Positions 1 to 7,735 of a stretch of DNA of 64,000 nt are shown here, piece after piece. A model generated the notes under the pieces. That model had not been told where the DNA came from, made no database searches, and saw only the letters and a program-made list of their open reading frames with translations. Where the stretch lies: positions 3,534,001 through 3,598,000 of the forward strand of contig NC_013743.1 of assembly GCF_000025325.1 (NCBI RefSeq), read 5' to 3'. The stretch comes from Haloterrigena turkmenica DSM 5511 (lineage in GTDB: Archaea > Halobacteriota > Halobacteria > Halobacteriales > Natrialbaceae). The translations under genes and the position numbers were made by a program. Numbering within the stretch: the stretch's first letter is position 1; the number at the start of each line of letters is the position of its first letter.

Positions 1-105
1 CATGCACGGGAGTTACAGCCGAAATGGCTTAAACACCGGCGGCTCCGCCCCGCGAGCGGGCGTCGTGGGGGTGGCTTTTTTGTGACGGGGGACACACCAC
101 CGCGT

Positions 106-567
106 ATGGTCGCCAGCCAGCCGGTCACCGTCGACACCGTCCTCGCGCCGGTCGACGGGAGCGAGGAGTCCGCCACCGCCGTCGAGTACGCCGTCGCCGT
201 CGCCGACCGCTACGACGCCGAAGTCCACGCCCTGTACGTGCTCGGACGGGGCGTCATCCAGGGAATGAACGCCGGCACGCTCGAGGAGGACGCCGTCGCG
301 GAGGACACGCAGGGCTTCTTCGCGGATATCAGCGTCATCGCGGAGGAAGCGGACGTCCCGCTCGGGACGTCGGTCGACGACGGCTTCTCGCAGACGCGCA
401 AGACGCGCCACCCCGGCAGCGTCGTCCTCGACACCGCCGACGCGATCGACGCCGACTTCATCGTCCTCCCCAGGGAACCGGTCACCGAAACCGCGTCGGC
501 CGAAGTCCTCGAGCGGGCCGCCGAGTACGTGCTCTCCTACGCGAGCCAGCCCGTCCTGTCGGTTTGA
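106..567 (+). CDS. Universal stress protein (UspA) family
   Basis: This is a 153-residue UspA-fold protein. The N-terminal first strand and loop are typical (VLAPVDGSEES near residues 10-20), followed by an acidic helix. The family binds nucleotide in the cytoplasm and is linked to stress tolerance. The usual C-terminal nucleotide loop (G-x2-G-x9-G-S/T) is not recognisable: the region near VLPREP-VTETASAEV lacks the glycines. It may therefore belong to the non-ATP-binding branch. ATG at 106 is preferred over the in-frame GTG at 82 because the Usp fold begins just after it. It stands alone, followed by a repeat-bearing non-coding stretch. Confidence 0.85.
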   Translation: MVASQPVTVDTVLAPVDGSEESATAVEYAVAVADRYDAEVHALYVLGRGVIQGMNAGTLEEDAVAEDTQGFFADISVIAEEADVPLGTSVDDGFSQTRKTRHPGSVVLDTADAIDADFIVLPREPVTETASAEVLERAAEYVLSYASQPVLSV

Positions 568-699
568 TCTAGTGAGAATAGTGTCGCCCTCAACGGCCGT
601 CGTACAATTGAACGGATAGTCTGGGTTCCTTCCAACTGCCTCTGTGCCTGCACACGGCTCAGTGAGACTCGAGGAACGTGGGGTTGAAAGGAAGGCCGT
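568..699. other. Non-coding stretch before repeat element A
   Basis: This stretch separates the stress gene from the hairpin repeat. I see no convincing ORF, RNA gene or promoter in it. Part of it resembles genomic spacer that has collected repeat-derived sequence. Confidence 0.4.
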
Positions 700-1020
700 A
701 TTCTGCTACCGTGGCAACGAGGAATTGCCACACCCTCCTCAACCGATTTCCGCTCGCGGGCCAACGGCCCGTCTGCTCACGGCGGCAAAGCCGCCGTCTG
801 TTCACGGGCGCGAAGCGCCCGTTCACATGGTCGGCGAGACCGGAGGTCTCGCCCTATTCGCACGGTCTGCGAGACCGAAGGCCTCGCACTACTCGCATGG
901 TTCGCGGAACCGTCGGTTCCGCGCTAACGCTCATTCGCTTCGCTCACTCGCTCATCCATCGCACGGTTTCAGACTACGGTTCGTCACTGGCTCACCGTAG
1001 TCCAGCGCGCGCCACTGCAC
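700..1020 (+). repeat. Hairpin-bearing dispersed repeat, long form, copy A
   Basis: One end (700-748) begins ATTCTGCTACCGTGGCAACG; the other (1002-1020) carries CAGCGCGCGCC. Both ends recur in copies at 29012-29373, 29445-29580 and 60772-60906. Between them lie six hairpins with three-base loops at 757-771, 780-796, 805-821, 834-852, 868-888 (one mismatch) and 903-923. They are joined by short spacers resembling TCRCAYGG. A further stem (973-979 with 995-1001, ACTACGG/CCGTAGT) sits near the distal end. ORFs crossing it read CYRGNEE-like peptides that recur in other copies and are not genes. I do not recognise a named family. Confidence 0.8.
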
Positions 1021-1069
1021 ACCGAATAGCCGGGTAGAGATACCAGTACCCCGGAAAAACGAGCGCTCG

Positions 1070-1630
1070 CTACAGCCGGATCGCCATCTCCTGTTCGAAG
1101 CTCTCCGTGCCGGTCGCCTCGAAGCCGACCCGTTCGTAGAGCGCGATGGCGGGGTTGTTCCAGCGCTCGACGGTCAACCAGACCTGTTCGATCCCGATAT
1201 CGGCGGCGTGACCGAGCAGGTGCTCGAGCAGCTTCGTCCCGATTCCGGCCCGCTGGTACGCCTGGAGGACGAAGATGGCGAGCTCCCACTCGACGTCGCT
1301 GCGGTCCTCGACCGCCGATGGATCGTCGGTGTCGGGGACCAGCATCGCGTGAGCGACGACGTCCTCACCGTGGTAGGCGACGACGTTGACGCTCTCGTCG
1401 GCGATCGCCTCGAGCCAGTTGCGGATGCGCGACTCGCCGGTCGGGGGAATCCCCTGGGCCCGGTCGGTGGGGTCGAACGCGACGTACATCTCGACGACGT
1501 CCTCGAGGGTCTCCTCGAAGTCGTTCGTGGCCCGGATCTCGATCGATCGACCCTCGCGATCCTCGGCCGTCGTCGGCGGCGAGGGGAACGGTCCGGCCGG
1601 CTCGTCCGGATACGGTCTCGTTCCGGCCAT
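1070..1630 (-). CDS. GNAT family N-acetyltransferase
   Basis: This 186-residue protein carries the GNAT fold. The acetyl-CoA-binding motif A (Q126-R-A-G-I-G131, followed by the helix KLLEHLL) is intact, and the C-terminal NNPAIALYERVGF element (about 158-170) is typical. It presumably moves an acetyl group from acetyl-CoA to an amine; the substrate cannot be told. The N-terminal 25 residues are proline-rich and probably disordered. The ATG at 1630 lies two bases after the stop of the upstream Usp gene, so the two form a co-transcribed pair. The open frame continues upstream to 2782 only because of GC-driven absence of stops. Confidence 0.88.
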   Translation of the reverse strand: MAGTRPYPDEPAGPFPSPPTTAEDREGRSIEIRATNDFEETLEDVVEMYVAFDPTDRAQGIPPTGESRIRNWLEAIADESVNVVAYHGEDVVAHAMLVPDTDDPSAVEDRSDVEWELAIFVLQAYQRAGIGTKLLEHLLGHAADIGIEQVWLTVERWNNPAIALYERVGFEATGTESFEQEMAIRL

Positions 1631-1632
1631 CG

Positions 1633-2001
1633 TTATCGCACCAGTTTGACGGTCGTCGGGGCGTTCAGCAGGACGAACTCGGTGATCGGGCCGAGCTGAA
1701 TCTTGCCCATCGGGCTCAGGGTGCCGCCGCCGATCACGAGCTGGTCGAACTCGCCCTGTTCTGCGTGGTCGACCAGCGCGCTGCCGGGATCGCCCTCGAG
1801 GGTGACGATTTCGGCGTCGATACCGGTCTCGGCCAGCAACTCCTCGGTCCGCTCGACCATCTCCGCCTGCGAGCGTTTCGACTCGGGCTTTTCGACGACG
1901 GCGACGGTGAGGTCGTCTCCGACCTCCCGCGTGCGCTCGATCGTCTGCCGGAGGGTTTTGAGGGATTCGTCGCTCCCGACGAGACCCACTAAGACGTTCA
2001 T
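1633..2001 (-). CDS. Universal stress protein (UspA) family
   Basis: This is a 122-residue Usp-fold protein (124 if the first of two in-frame ATGs, at 2007, is used). It starts MNVLVGLVGSDES and ends with the family's last strand, TTVKLVR. The region IGGGTLSPMGKIQLG replaces the canonical nucleotide loop but keeps several glycines, so nucleotide binding is uncertain. It precedes the acetyltransferase by two bases in an operon. It is divergent from the AAA ATPase across about 160 bases that must hold both promoters. A GCAT-repeat (CATATGCATGCAT) covers the start. Confidence 0.85.
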   Translation of the reverse strand: MNVLVGLVGSDESLKTLRQTIERTREVGDDLTVAVVEKPESKRSQAEMVERTEELLAETGIDAEIVTLEGDPGSALVDHAEQGEFDQLVIGGGTLSPMGKIQLGPITEFVLLNAPTTVKLVR

Positions 2002-2162
2002 ATGCATGCATGTGCGCCGGTGGACGAAAACCGTTGTGCCGCAGTCGAATGCGAGACGGCTCGGAACGGCTACTCGAATGCGAGTGAGACTGTGCCAAAC
2101 GGGTGCCGCAGACCTTGCGCAGGACGACGACGTTAAGAACGTGTGGTGAGTACGTTGACCGA

Positions 2163-3596
2163 ATGAGTGATGCGGCGCTCGATGTCGTGGAGTTCCTGCT
2201 CACGACGAGCGTGTATTCGGACGATCGAACGCTGGACGAGAACGATCTGCCGCCGTCGTATCGCCGCGTGTTCTGGACCGGCGGCGTCGAGAACGACGGC
2301 GACGATGACGACGAGTCGGGACGCACTCCCGCCGGCATCAGTCGCCCGCTTTCGGTGACGACGACGACGGCCCGAGAGGCGACCGACGTCAGTCGGCCGT
2401 GGGAGGCCGTCTCGGATCTGATGTTCACCGAGCGCGACGAGTTCTCGGGGACGATCACCCTCGCCCAGCAGGGGATGGCCGAGAAATGGTTCGCCGAGCG
2501 CGTCGACGACGATCGACTGCGCGAGAACCCGACGCTGGTGAAACACTTCGCCGAACACGAGGAGTTCGGCGAGACGTTCGACGTCACCCACGAGGAGGCT
2601 CGAGAGCAAAACCGGCCGATCCAGGCCGATCGGGTCTGGATCGACGGCCTCCTCGAGGAGTACTTCGACGAGGAGGAAGACGAGGAGATGCTGGATCTCG
2701 TCGAAGTCCGGGCTCCCGAGGAGGTCGACATGTCCCTCAACGACCTCGTGCTGACCGAGGACCAGGAGAACGAACTCGACAAGATCTCGAAGGCGATCGA
2801 ACACCGTGACTACCTCTCGAACATCGGCCTGCGCGAGATCGGAAAGCTGCTGTTCGTCGGCCCGCCGGGCACTGGGAAGACGTCGACCGCCCAGGCGCTG
2901 GCCCAGGACATGGACCTGCCGTTCGTCGAGGTCAAACTCTCGATGATCACGAGCCAATATCTCGGCGAGACCGCGAAGAACGTCGACAAGACCTTCGAGG
3001 TCGCAAAGCGCCTGTCGCCCTGTATTCTGTTCATCGACGAGTTCGACTTCGTCGCCAAGACCCGCAGCAGCGACGAACACGCCGCGCTCAAACGCGCCGT
3101 CAATACCCTGCTCAAGAGCATCGACAACATCTCGCTGATCGAGGACGACGTCCTGCTGATCGGTGCGACCAACCACCCCGACCAGCTCGACGACGCCGCC
3201 TGGCGCCGCTTCGACGAGATCATCAACTTCCCCAAGCCCGACAACGACATGCGGGCGGACATCCTCTCGCTGATCACCCGACGGATGGAGATCGACGAGT
3301 TCGATCCACAACTCATCGCCGAGGCGACACAGGGGCTGACCGGCAGCGACCTCCGGATGGTGCTCCGCGAGGCCGTCCTCGAGGCCCTGACCGAGGACCG
3401 GACGACGCTGACCCAGGAGGACTTACTCAACGCCGTCGAGGAGTTCGAGGAGCGGGACACGCTGAAGAACATGGACATGATGGGCGGTGACCACGACGCG
3501 CTGGTCGCCGGCGGCGACCTCGGAAAGGCCAGCGACGGTGGAGAGCCCAGCGGTCACTCGCACGATCACGATCACGACCACGACCACGATCACTGA
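2163..3596 (+). CDS. AAA+ family ATPase with histidine-rich tail
   Basis: The product is 477 residues. An acidic N-terminal part (1-215) with no domain I can name leads into a single AAA+ module. Walker A is G233-PPGTGK-T240, Walker B is ILFIDEFD with D292/E293, sensor 1 is IGATNHPDQLD, and the arginine-bearing AAWRRFDEII follows. The C-terminal helical lid reads TGSDLRMVLREAVLEAL. Such single-AAA proteins remodel protein complexes, and the partner is unknown. The last 13 residues, HSHDHDHDHDHDH, form a tail able to bind Ni, Zn or Co. ATG at 2163 follows a TATA-like GTTAAGAACG by about 27 bases. Confidence 0.88.
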   Translation: MSDAALDVVEFLLTTSVYSDDRTLDENDLPPSYRRVFWTGGVENDGDDDDESGRTPAGISRPLSVTTTTAREATDVSRPWEAVSDLMFTERDEFSGTITLAQQGMAEKWFAERVDDDRLRENPTLVKHFAEHEEFGETFDVTHEEAREQNRPIQADRVWIDGLLEEYFDEEEDEEMLDLVEVRAPEEVDMSLNDLVLTEDQENELDKISKAIEHRDYLSNIGLREIGKLLFVGPPGTGKTSTAQALAQDMDLPFVEVKLSMITSQYLGETAKNVDKTFEVAKRLSPCILFIDEFDFVAKTRSSDEHAALKRAVNTLLKSIDNISLIEDDVLLIGATNHPDQLDDAAWRRFDEIINFPKPDNDMRADILSLITRRMEIDEFDPQLIAEATQGLTGSDLRMVLREAVLEALTEDRTTLTQEDLLNAVEEFEERDTLKNMDMMGGDHDALVAGGDLGKASDGGEPSGHSHDHDHDHDHDH

Positions 3597-3741
3597 CCGT
3601 CTGCCGGCGCTCGACCGACGCTCCGGCGTCCATCCGCAGTCGACCGATATTCCACCGTCCACCCGCAACGCGTCGCATTCTCGAGTCGCGCGGGGCGTGG
3701 TCCTGCGTAACTGTCAACTGCTCGCTCCGTGTCGTACCCGT

Positions 3742-4548
3742 ATGAGAGATTTCCACGCCCACACGAACTACTCCGACGGGAAGTTTCTGCGAGGGATGGT
3801 CCAGGCCGCCGAGGAGGCCGGCCTCGAGGGGATCGGGCTCACCGACCACTGCACGATTTCGTCCCGCGAGAGACCCGCGACCGTCCGGAACGTCTACGGT
3901 TTCAATCTGGATCTGACCTACGAGCGTCGCCGCCGGGCGATCGAGACGGAGCGCGAGCGCGAAGACCGCTCGATCGAGATCTACGACGGCGTCGAGATGG
4001 ACTACGACCCGCGAGACGAGGACGAGATCCGCACGTTTCTCGAGGAGGCGAACTTCGACTACGCGATCGGCAGCGTCCACGGCGTCGACGGGTTGAACGT
4101 CCAGGTGCCGAGCAACTTCGCGGAGATGACCGACGCCGAGTTGGATCGGATCGTCGACGACTACTTCGAGAACCTCGTCGCGCTCGTCGAGTCGGAGCTG
4201 TTCGACGTCGCGGCCCACCTCGACCTGATCGAGCGGACCGCGCCGTTGCGCGGGCGGGCGACGCGGGATCACTACGAACGCGTGGCCGAAGCGCTGGCCC
4301 GCTCGCGGACGGTCCCCGAGATCAACGCCGGCCGAGCCGTCTCCGATATGGCGCTAGTCCACCCCTCCGAACCCTTCCTCGAGACGCTGCGGGCGTACGA
4401 TATCCCCGTCACCGTCGGGTCGGACTCCCACCGGCCGAGCGAGATCGGCGAGCGGGCCGCCTTCCTCGAGGAGTACCTCGCCGAGCGCGGCCTCGAGCCG
4501 GTGGCGCCGCCGGGGTTAGAACCGGGACCGGCAGCGGGCCGCGAGTGA
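3742..4548 (+). CDS. PHP domain phosphoesterase
   Basis: This is a 268-residue PHP-family metal-dependent hydrolase. The first metal motif is H5-A-H7 (MRDFHAHTNYSDG), the next is GLTDHCT, and later motifs are GVEMDY, GSVHGVD, DLIER and the closing GSDSHRPSEIG. All expected metal ligands are visible, so it should be active. Relatives include histidinol phosphatase and DNA polymerase-linked PHP domains. Without neighbours from histidine synthesis, the substrate is open. ATG at 3742 is chosen because the catalytic HxH lies at residues 5-7, as in the family; the open frame upstream (from 3487) overlaps the preceding gene. Confidence 0.9.
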   Translation: MRDFHAHTNYSDGKFLRGMVQAAEEAGLEGIGLTDHCTISSRERPATVRNVYGFNLDLTYERRRRAIETEREREDRSIEIYDGVEMDYDPRDEDEIRTFLEEANFDYAIGSVHGVDGLNVQVPSNFAEMTDAELDRIVDDYFENLVALVESELFDVAAHLDLIERTAPLRGRATRDHYERVAEALARSRTVPEINAGRAVSDMALVHPSEPFLETLRAYDIPVTVGSDSHRPSEIGERAAFLEEYLAERGLEPVAPPGLEPGPAAGRE

Positions 4549-4654
4549 GCGTAGACGACTCGCCGCCGTCACGGGTCGTCCGACCGCCTTCGTCGGCCCT
4601 CCGCGGTCGACCGCGACGCACACCCTTTTCCCGGCGGCCTCCGACTGCCCGTCT

Positions 4655-5062
4655 ATGACCGACGACCTCGAGGACCGGAACGTCTACGGCACCGAACTCG
4701 AGCCCTGCAGCACTGATCCGATGACGGGCTTCCTGCGAGACGGCTGCTGCCGGCGCGTCGAGGGCGACCGCGGCCGCCACGAGATCTGTGCGGTGATGAC
4801 CGAGGAGTTCCTGCGGTTCAGCCGAGCGCAGGGCAACGACCTCGTCACGCCGCGCCCGGAGTTCGAGTTCCCCGGCCTCGAGCCCGGCGACCGGTGGTGT
4901 CTGTGCGTCGCGCGGTGGCTCGAGGCCGTCGAGGCAGACAGCGCGCCGCCGGTCGTCCTCGAGGCGACCCACGAGGCCGTCCTCCGGGACGTCGAACCGG
5001 ATCTGCTGCGGGATCACGAGCACGAGGGTCGCGTCGACAGCGGATCCGGGACGGAGGAGTGA
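4655..5062 (+). CDS. DUF2237 family protein
   Basis: This 135-residue protein matches the widely distributed DUF2237 family. Conserved elements are NVYGTELEPCSTDP, TGFLRDGCC (C31, C32), the CAVMTEEFL block, GNDLVTP-RPEFEFPGL and GDRWCLCVARW. The invariant cysteines suggest a metal or redox role, but no function is established that I know of. The C-terminal 20 residues are a divergent acidic tail. It lies alone between the PHP gene and the PhnP-like gene on the same strand, with about 100 bases on the 5' side. Confidence 0.9.
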   Translation: MTDDLEDRNVYGTELEPCSTDPMTGFLRDGCCRRVEGDRGRHEICAVMTEEFLRFSRAQGNDLVTPRPEFEFPGLEPGDRWCLCVARWLEAVEADSAPPVVLEATHEAVLRDVEPDLLRDHEHEGRVDSGSGTEE

Positions 5063-5136
5063 GCCAGCCGATTCGACCGACGGGAGACGGGAGATGGGGG
5101 AATACCCTTTATGCGACGGCTGTTAATCACACCTCG

Positions 5137-5292
5137 ATGAGCGATGGATCGCCACAGGACGACGCGGCGGCCGACGGCAACGCGATCCGTCCGCACCCGC
5201 GACGACGAGTCGACGGCCTCGAGGACCGGACCGCAACCCAGCCAGTCTCCGCCGGAACCAGCCCGTTGAGGAGGACGTACCGATGCGCGTAA
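5137..5292 (+). CDS. Possible 51-residue leaderless small ORF
   Basis: An ATG at 5137 lies about 27 bases after a TATA-like CCTTTATGCG (about 5106-5115). That spacing would put the transcript start at this ATG. The ORF encodes a 51-residue Arg/Asp-rich peptide beginning MSDGSPQDDAAADGN, and overlaps the start of the next gene by ten bases. I recognise no family. The promoter may simply serve the metallo-hydrolase with a long leader, so this call is weak. Confidence 0.3.
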   Translation: MSDGSPQDDAAADGNAIRPHPRRRVDGLEDRTATQPVSAGTSPLRRTYRCA

Positions 5293-6107
5293 CCCTGCTC
5301 GGCGCCGGCGACACCACCGGCACGCCGACCGTCGGCTGCGACTGCGACACCTGCGAGGCCGCCCGCGAGCGCGGCGTCGAGCGCACCCGATTTTCCGTCC
5401 ACGTCGAGAACGAACGGGTCGACGAGTCGCTGCTGATCGACTTCAGCCCGGACTTTCGGTACCAGTTCCTCCGCGAGGACGTGGCGTTGCCCGACGCCGC
5501 CGTCATCACCCACATCCACTTCGACCACCTCGACGGGCTGGGCAACGTCTTCCGCGTCTTCGACTCGCTGGATGTCTACGCCGCCGACGAGACCGACCCC
5601 GTGACCGGAAAGAGCGTCGCGCAGACGGTCAGTGACGACTACCACTACCTCGATCCGATCGACGTCCGCCCGACGACGCCACTCGAGACGATTCACGTCT
5701 GCGGGTTGGACGTCACCCTGGTGCCGGTCGAACACCCGCCGCTGGTCTGTTACGGACTCGCGATCGAAGACCCCGTGACCGGAGCGAAGCTGTCGATCTC
5801 CGGCGATACGAGCTACAACGTTCCCGAGGCGTCCCGCGAGGTATTGGCCGATCCGGACCTGCTGCTGGCCGACGCCATCGTCCCCGCCCACCTCTGCGAG
5901 TACCACCCCGCCGGCGGACGCCACGAGACCGACGATGGCGTCCCCCGAACGTTCGGGACGAAGCACATGACCCGGGAGGGCGCCCTCGATCTGGCCGCCG
6001 AACTGAACGCCGAGCGGACGCGGCTGGTCCACCTCGCCCACTACTACCCCGCCGACGAGGCGTTCGAGGAACCGCTGGCGGTCGACGGCGAACGGTACGA
6101 ACTGTAG
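5283..6107 (+). CDS. PhnP-like metallo-beta-lactamase-fold hydrolase
   Basis: The product has 274 residues. It shows the MBL signature T76-H-I-H-F-D-H82, later GDTSYN and a C-terminal LVHLAHYYP. Near the start, GTPTVGC19-D-C21-x2-C24 is the structural-zinc cysteine cluster of PhnP-type phosphodiesterases, which open cyclic phosphates such as phosphoribosyl 1,2-cyclic phosphate. No other phosphonate genes are near, so the substrate here is uncertain. The ATG at 5283 begins directly with the first strand (MRVTLLGAGD). Confidence 0.88.
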   Translation: MRVTLLGAGDTTGTPTVGCDCDTCEAARERGVERTRFSVHVENERVDESLLIDFSPDFRYQFLREDVALPDAAVITHIHFDHLDGLGNVFRVFDSLDVYAADETDPVTGKSVAQTVSDDYHYLDPIDVRPTTPLETIHVCGLDVTLVPVEHPPLVCYGLAIEDPVTGAKLSISGDTSYNVPEASREVLADPDLLLADAIVPAHLCEYHPAGGRHETDDGVPRTFGTKHMTREGALDLAAELNAERTRLVHLAHYYPADEAFEEPLAVDGERYEL

Positions 6108-6230
6108 CCTGCTCCCGGCTGCCGGCCGGATATGATATCGGTGGTAATTCACGCTAATCAACCGGTACGCCGGCTGTCATCCGGTTCGCGAAGGAATCCA
6201 TTCATTACGCCCAATCTCGTGAACGGGTGT

Positions 6231-7709
6231 ATGGATTCTCGCGTTTCATCGATACGGAGCGGGGTCGACGGTCTCGACGAACTCCTTTGTGGCGGCCTCG
6301 TCACCGGTCGGATGTATCTCGTGCAGGGAAAGCCGGGAACGGGAAAGACCCTGCTCGGAATGCACTTTCTCGAGGAAGGACTCCGAAACGACGAGACGGT
6401 GCTGTTCATTCACGGCGAGGAGTCTCGCGAGGAGATTCTCGCGAACGGCGAGGCGGTCGGCGTCGATATCTCGGACGCGGCGTTTCTCGATCTGGGGCCG
6501 GACTCCGAGTTTTTCACCGAGGATTACTCGTACGATCTGGTCGACCCGAGCGACATCGAGCGGGAGCGGTACACGCAGGATATCCACGACGCGATCCGGG
6601 AGATCGATCCGGACCGCGTCGTCATCGATCCGATCACGCAGTTGCGCTACGTCGAGGCGAACGACCACCAGTTCCGAAAGCGGATCCTCTCGTTCATGCG
6701 GTTTCTCAAGCAGGGGGAAGTGACGGTCATCACCACCGCGACGCCGTCGCCGGAACAGGAGTACGACACGGAGATCCGATCGCTCAGCGACGGGATCATC
6801 GAACTGGATCGGGGCGAGGGCGGGCGCCGAATCCAGGTCTCGAAACACCGCGCGCTCGGACAGCGAGAAGGGGACCACGGCATGGAGATCCGCGACGACG
6901 GGATCGAAGTCTATCCGCAACTCGTCCCCGAGGGAACCGACCGGCCGTTCGAATCGAACCTGCTTCGGTCCGGCATCGACGGGCTCGACGAACTGATCGG
7001 TCGCGGCTTCGATCAACGGACCGTGACCTTCATCAGCGGGCCGACGGGCGCTGGAAAGACTTCCACCGGGACGCAGTTCATGGCGAAAGCGGCTGAAAAC
7101 GGACTCAAGTCGACGATCTATCTCTTCGAGGAGGACGTCCAAACGTACGAACACCGCTCGGAGTCCATCGGCATTCCCGTCTCGAGGCTCCGCGAGGAAG
7201 GGACGCTGTCGACGACCGAAATCGAACCGCGCGCGCTCTCGAGCGAGGAGTTCGCGCACACGGTCAAACGGCAGATCGACCGTCAGGGGACGGATATCGT
7301 GATGATCGACGGGATCGGCGGCTACACGGTCTCGATTCGAGGCGACGAAACGGACCTGATCCGGGACCTCCACGGGCTCACGCGGTACCTAAAGAGCCGC
7401 GGCGTGACGGTGTTGATCACCAACGAGATCGCCGAGATCACGGGTATCTCGAGCGCGACGGACAGTAATTTGAGTTACGTCGCCGACAACATCGCGTTCC
7501 TGAGTTACGTCGAGATGGACGGCAGCCTCCGGAAGGTCATCGGCGTCCTGAAAAAGCGCACCGGCGGGTTCGAACACACGCTGCGCGAGTTCGAGATCAC
7601 CGAAGACGGGATCCGCGTCGGCGACCCCCTGACCGGACTCTACGGCATCCTGCAGGGAACGCCGCGAACCGACGAACCCTCCGATATCAGCCGTCTCGAT
7701 TGTTCGTAA
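6231..7709 (+). CDS. Two-domain KaiC-like RecA-superfamily ATPase
   Basis: The 492-residue product is a tandem of KaiC/RecA ATPase domains. Domain I has Walker A G33-KPGTGK-T40 and a Walker B-like RVVIDPI; domain II has G270-PTGAGK-T277 and IVMIDGI. In cyanobacterial KaiC the second domain carries an adjacent Ser-Thr autophosphorylation pair. The matching segment here reads DSNLSYVADNI, with Ser kept and Thr replaced by Tyr. It probably acts as a signalling ATPase rather than a clock. A histidine kinase begins 27 bases after its stop, so the two are likely one operon. ATG at 6231 starts the first domain. Confidence 0.9.
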   Translation: MDSRVSSIRSGVDGLDELLCGGLVTGRMYLVQGKPGTGKTLLGMHFLEEGLRNDETVLFIHGEESREEILANGEAVGVDISDAAFLDLGPDSEFFTEDYSYDLVDPSDIERERYTQDIHDAIREIDPDRVVIDPITQLRYVEANDHQFRKRILSFMRFLKQGEVTVITTATPSPEQEYDTEIRSLSDGIIELDRGEGGRRIQVSKHRALGQREGDHGMEIRDDGIEVYPQLVPEGTDRPFESNLLRSGIDGLDELIGRGFDQRTVTFISGPTGAGKTSTGTQFMAKAAENGLKSTIYLFEEDVQTYEHRSESIGIPVSRLREEGTLSTTEIEPRALSSEEFAHTVKRQIDRQGTDIVMIDGIGGYTVSIRGDETDLIRDLHGLTRYLKSRGVTVLITNEIAEITGISSATDSNLSYVADNIAFLSYVEMDGSLRKVIGVLKKRTGGFEHTLREFEITEDGIRVGDPLTGLYGILQGTPRTDEPSDISRLDCS

Positions 7710-7735
7710 TTCACACCCAGTTGAGATCACTATAC

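Noticed and set aside
1-105. CAT at position 1-3 as a start codon of a leftward gene, and a GC-rich stem near 50-65
   Set aside because: Any gene starting there lies outside the window; nothing in the window supports it. The GC stretch has no convincing stem-loop with a poly-T tail.
757-923. CRISPR array
   Set aside because: Units are different inverted repeats with short spacers, not identical direct repeats with unique spacers of equal length; no cas genes are present.
700-1020. Intact insertion sequence
   Set aside because: No transposase ORF or pseudogene lies in or near the repeats; ends are not simple terminal inverted repeats.
644-1037. ORFs with CYRGNEE-type peptides in the repeats
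   Set aside because: Same peptide appears in copies on both strands because the DNA is repeated; hairpins disrupt any fold and there is no start or upstream signal.
1070-2782. Very long minus-strand open frame through Usp and part of the AAA gene
   Set aside because: Only the part 1070-1630 has a known fold; the rest is an antisense shadow with Ser/Arg-rich peptide and no family.
3550-3596. GAC/CAC tandem repeat as a slippage tract unrelated to protein
   Set aside because: It stays in frame to the stop of the AAA gene and encodes a His-Asp tail; I keep it as part of the protein although slippage may have shaped its length.
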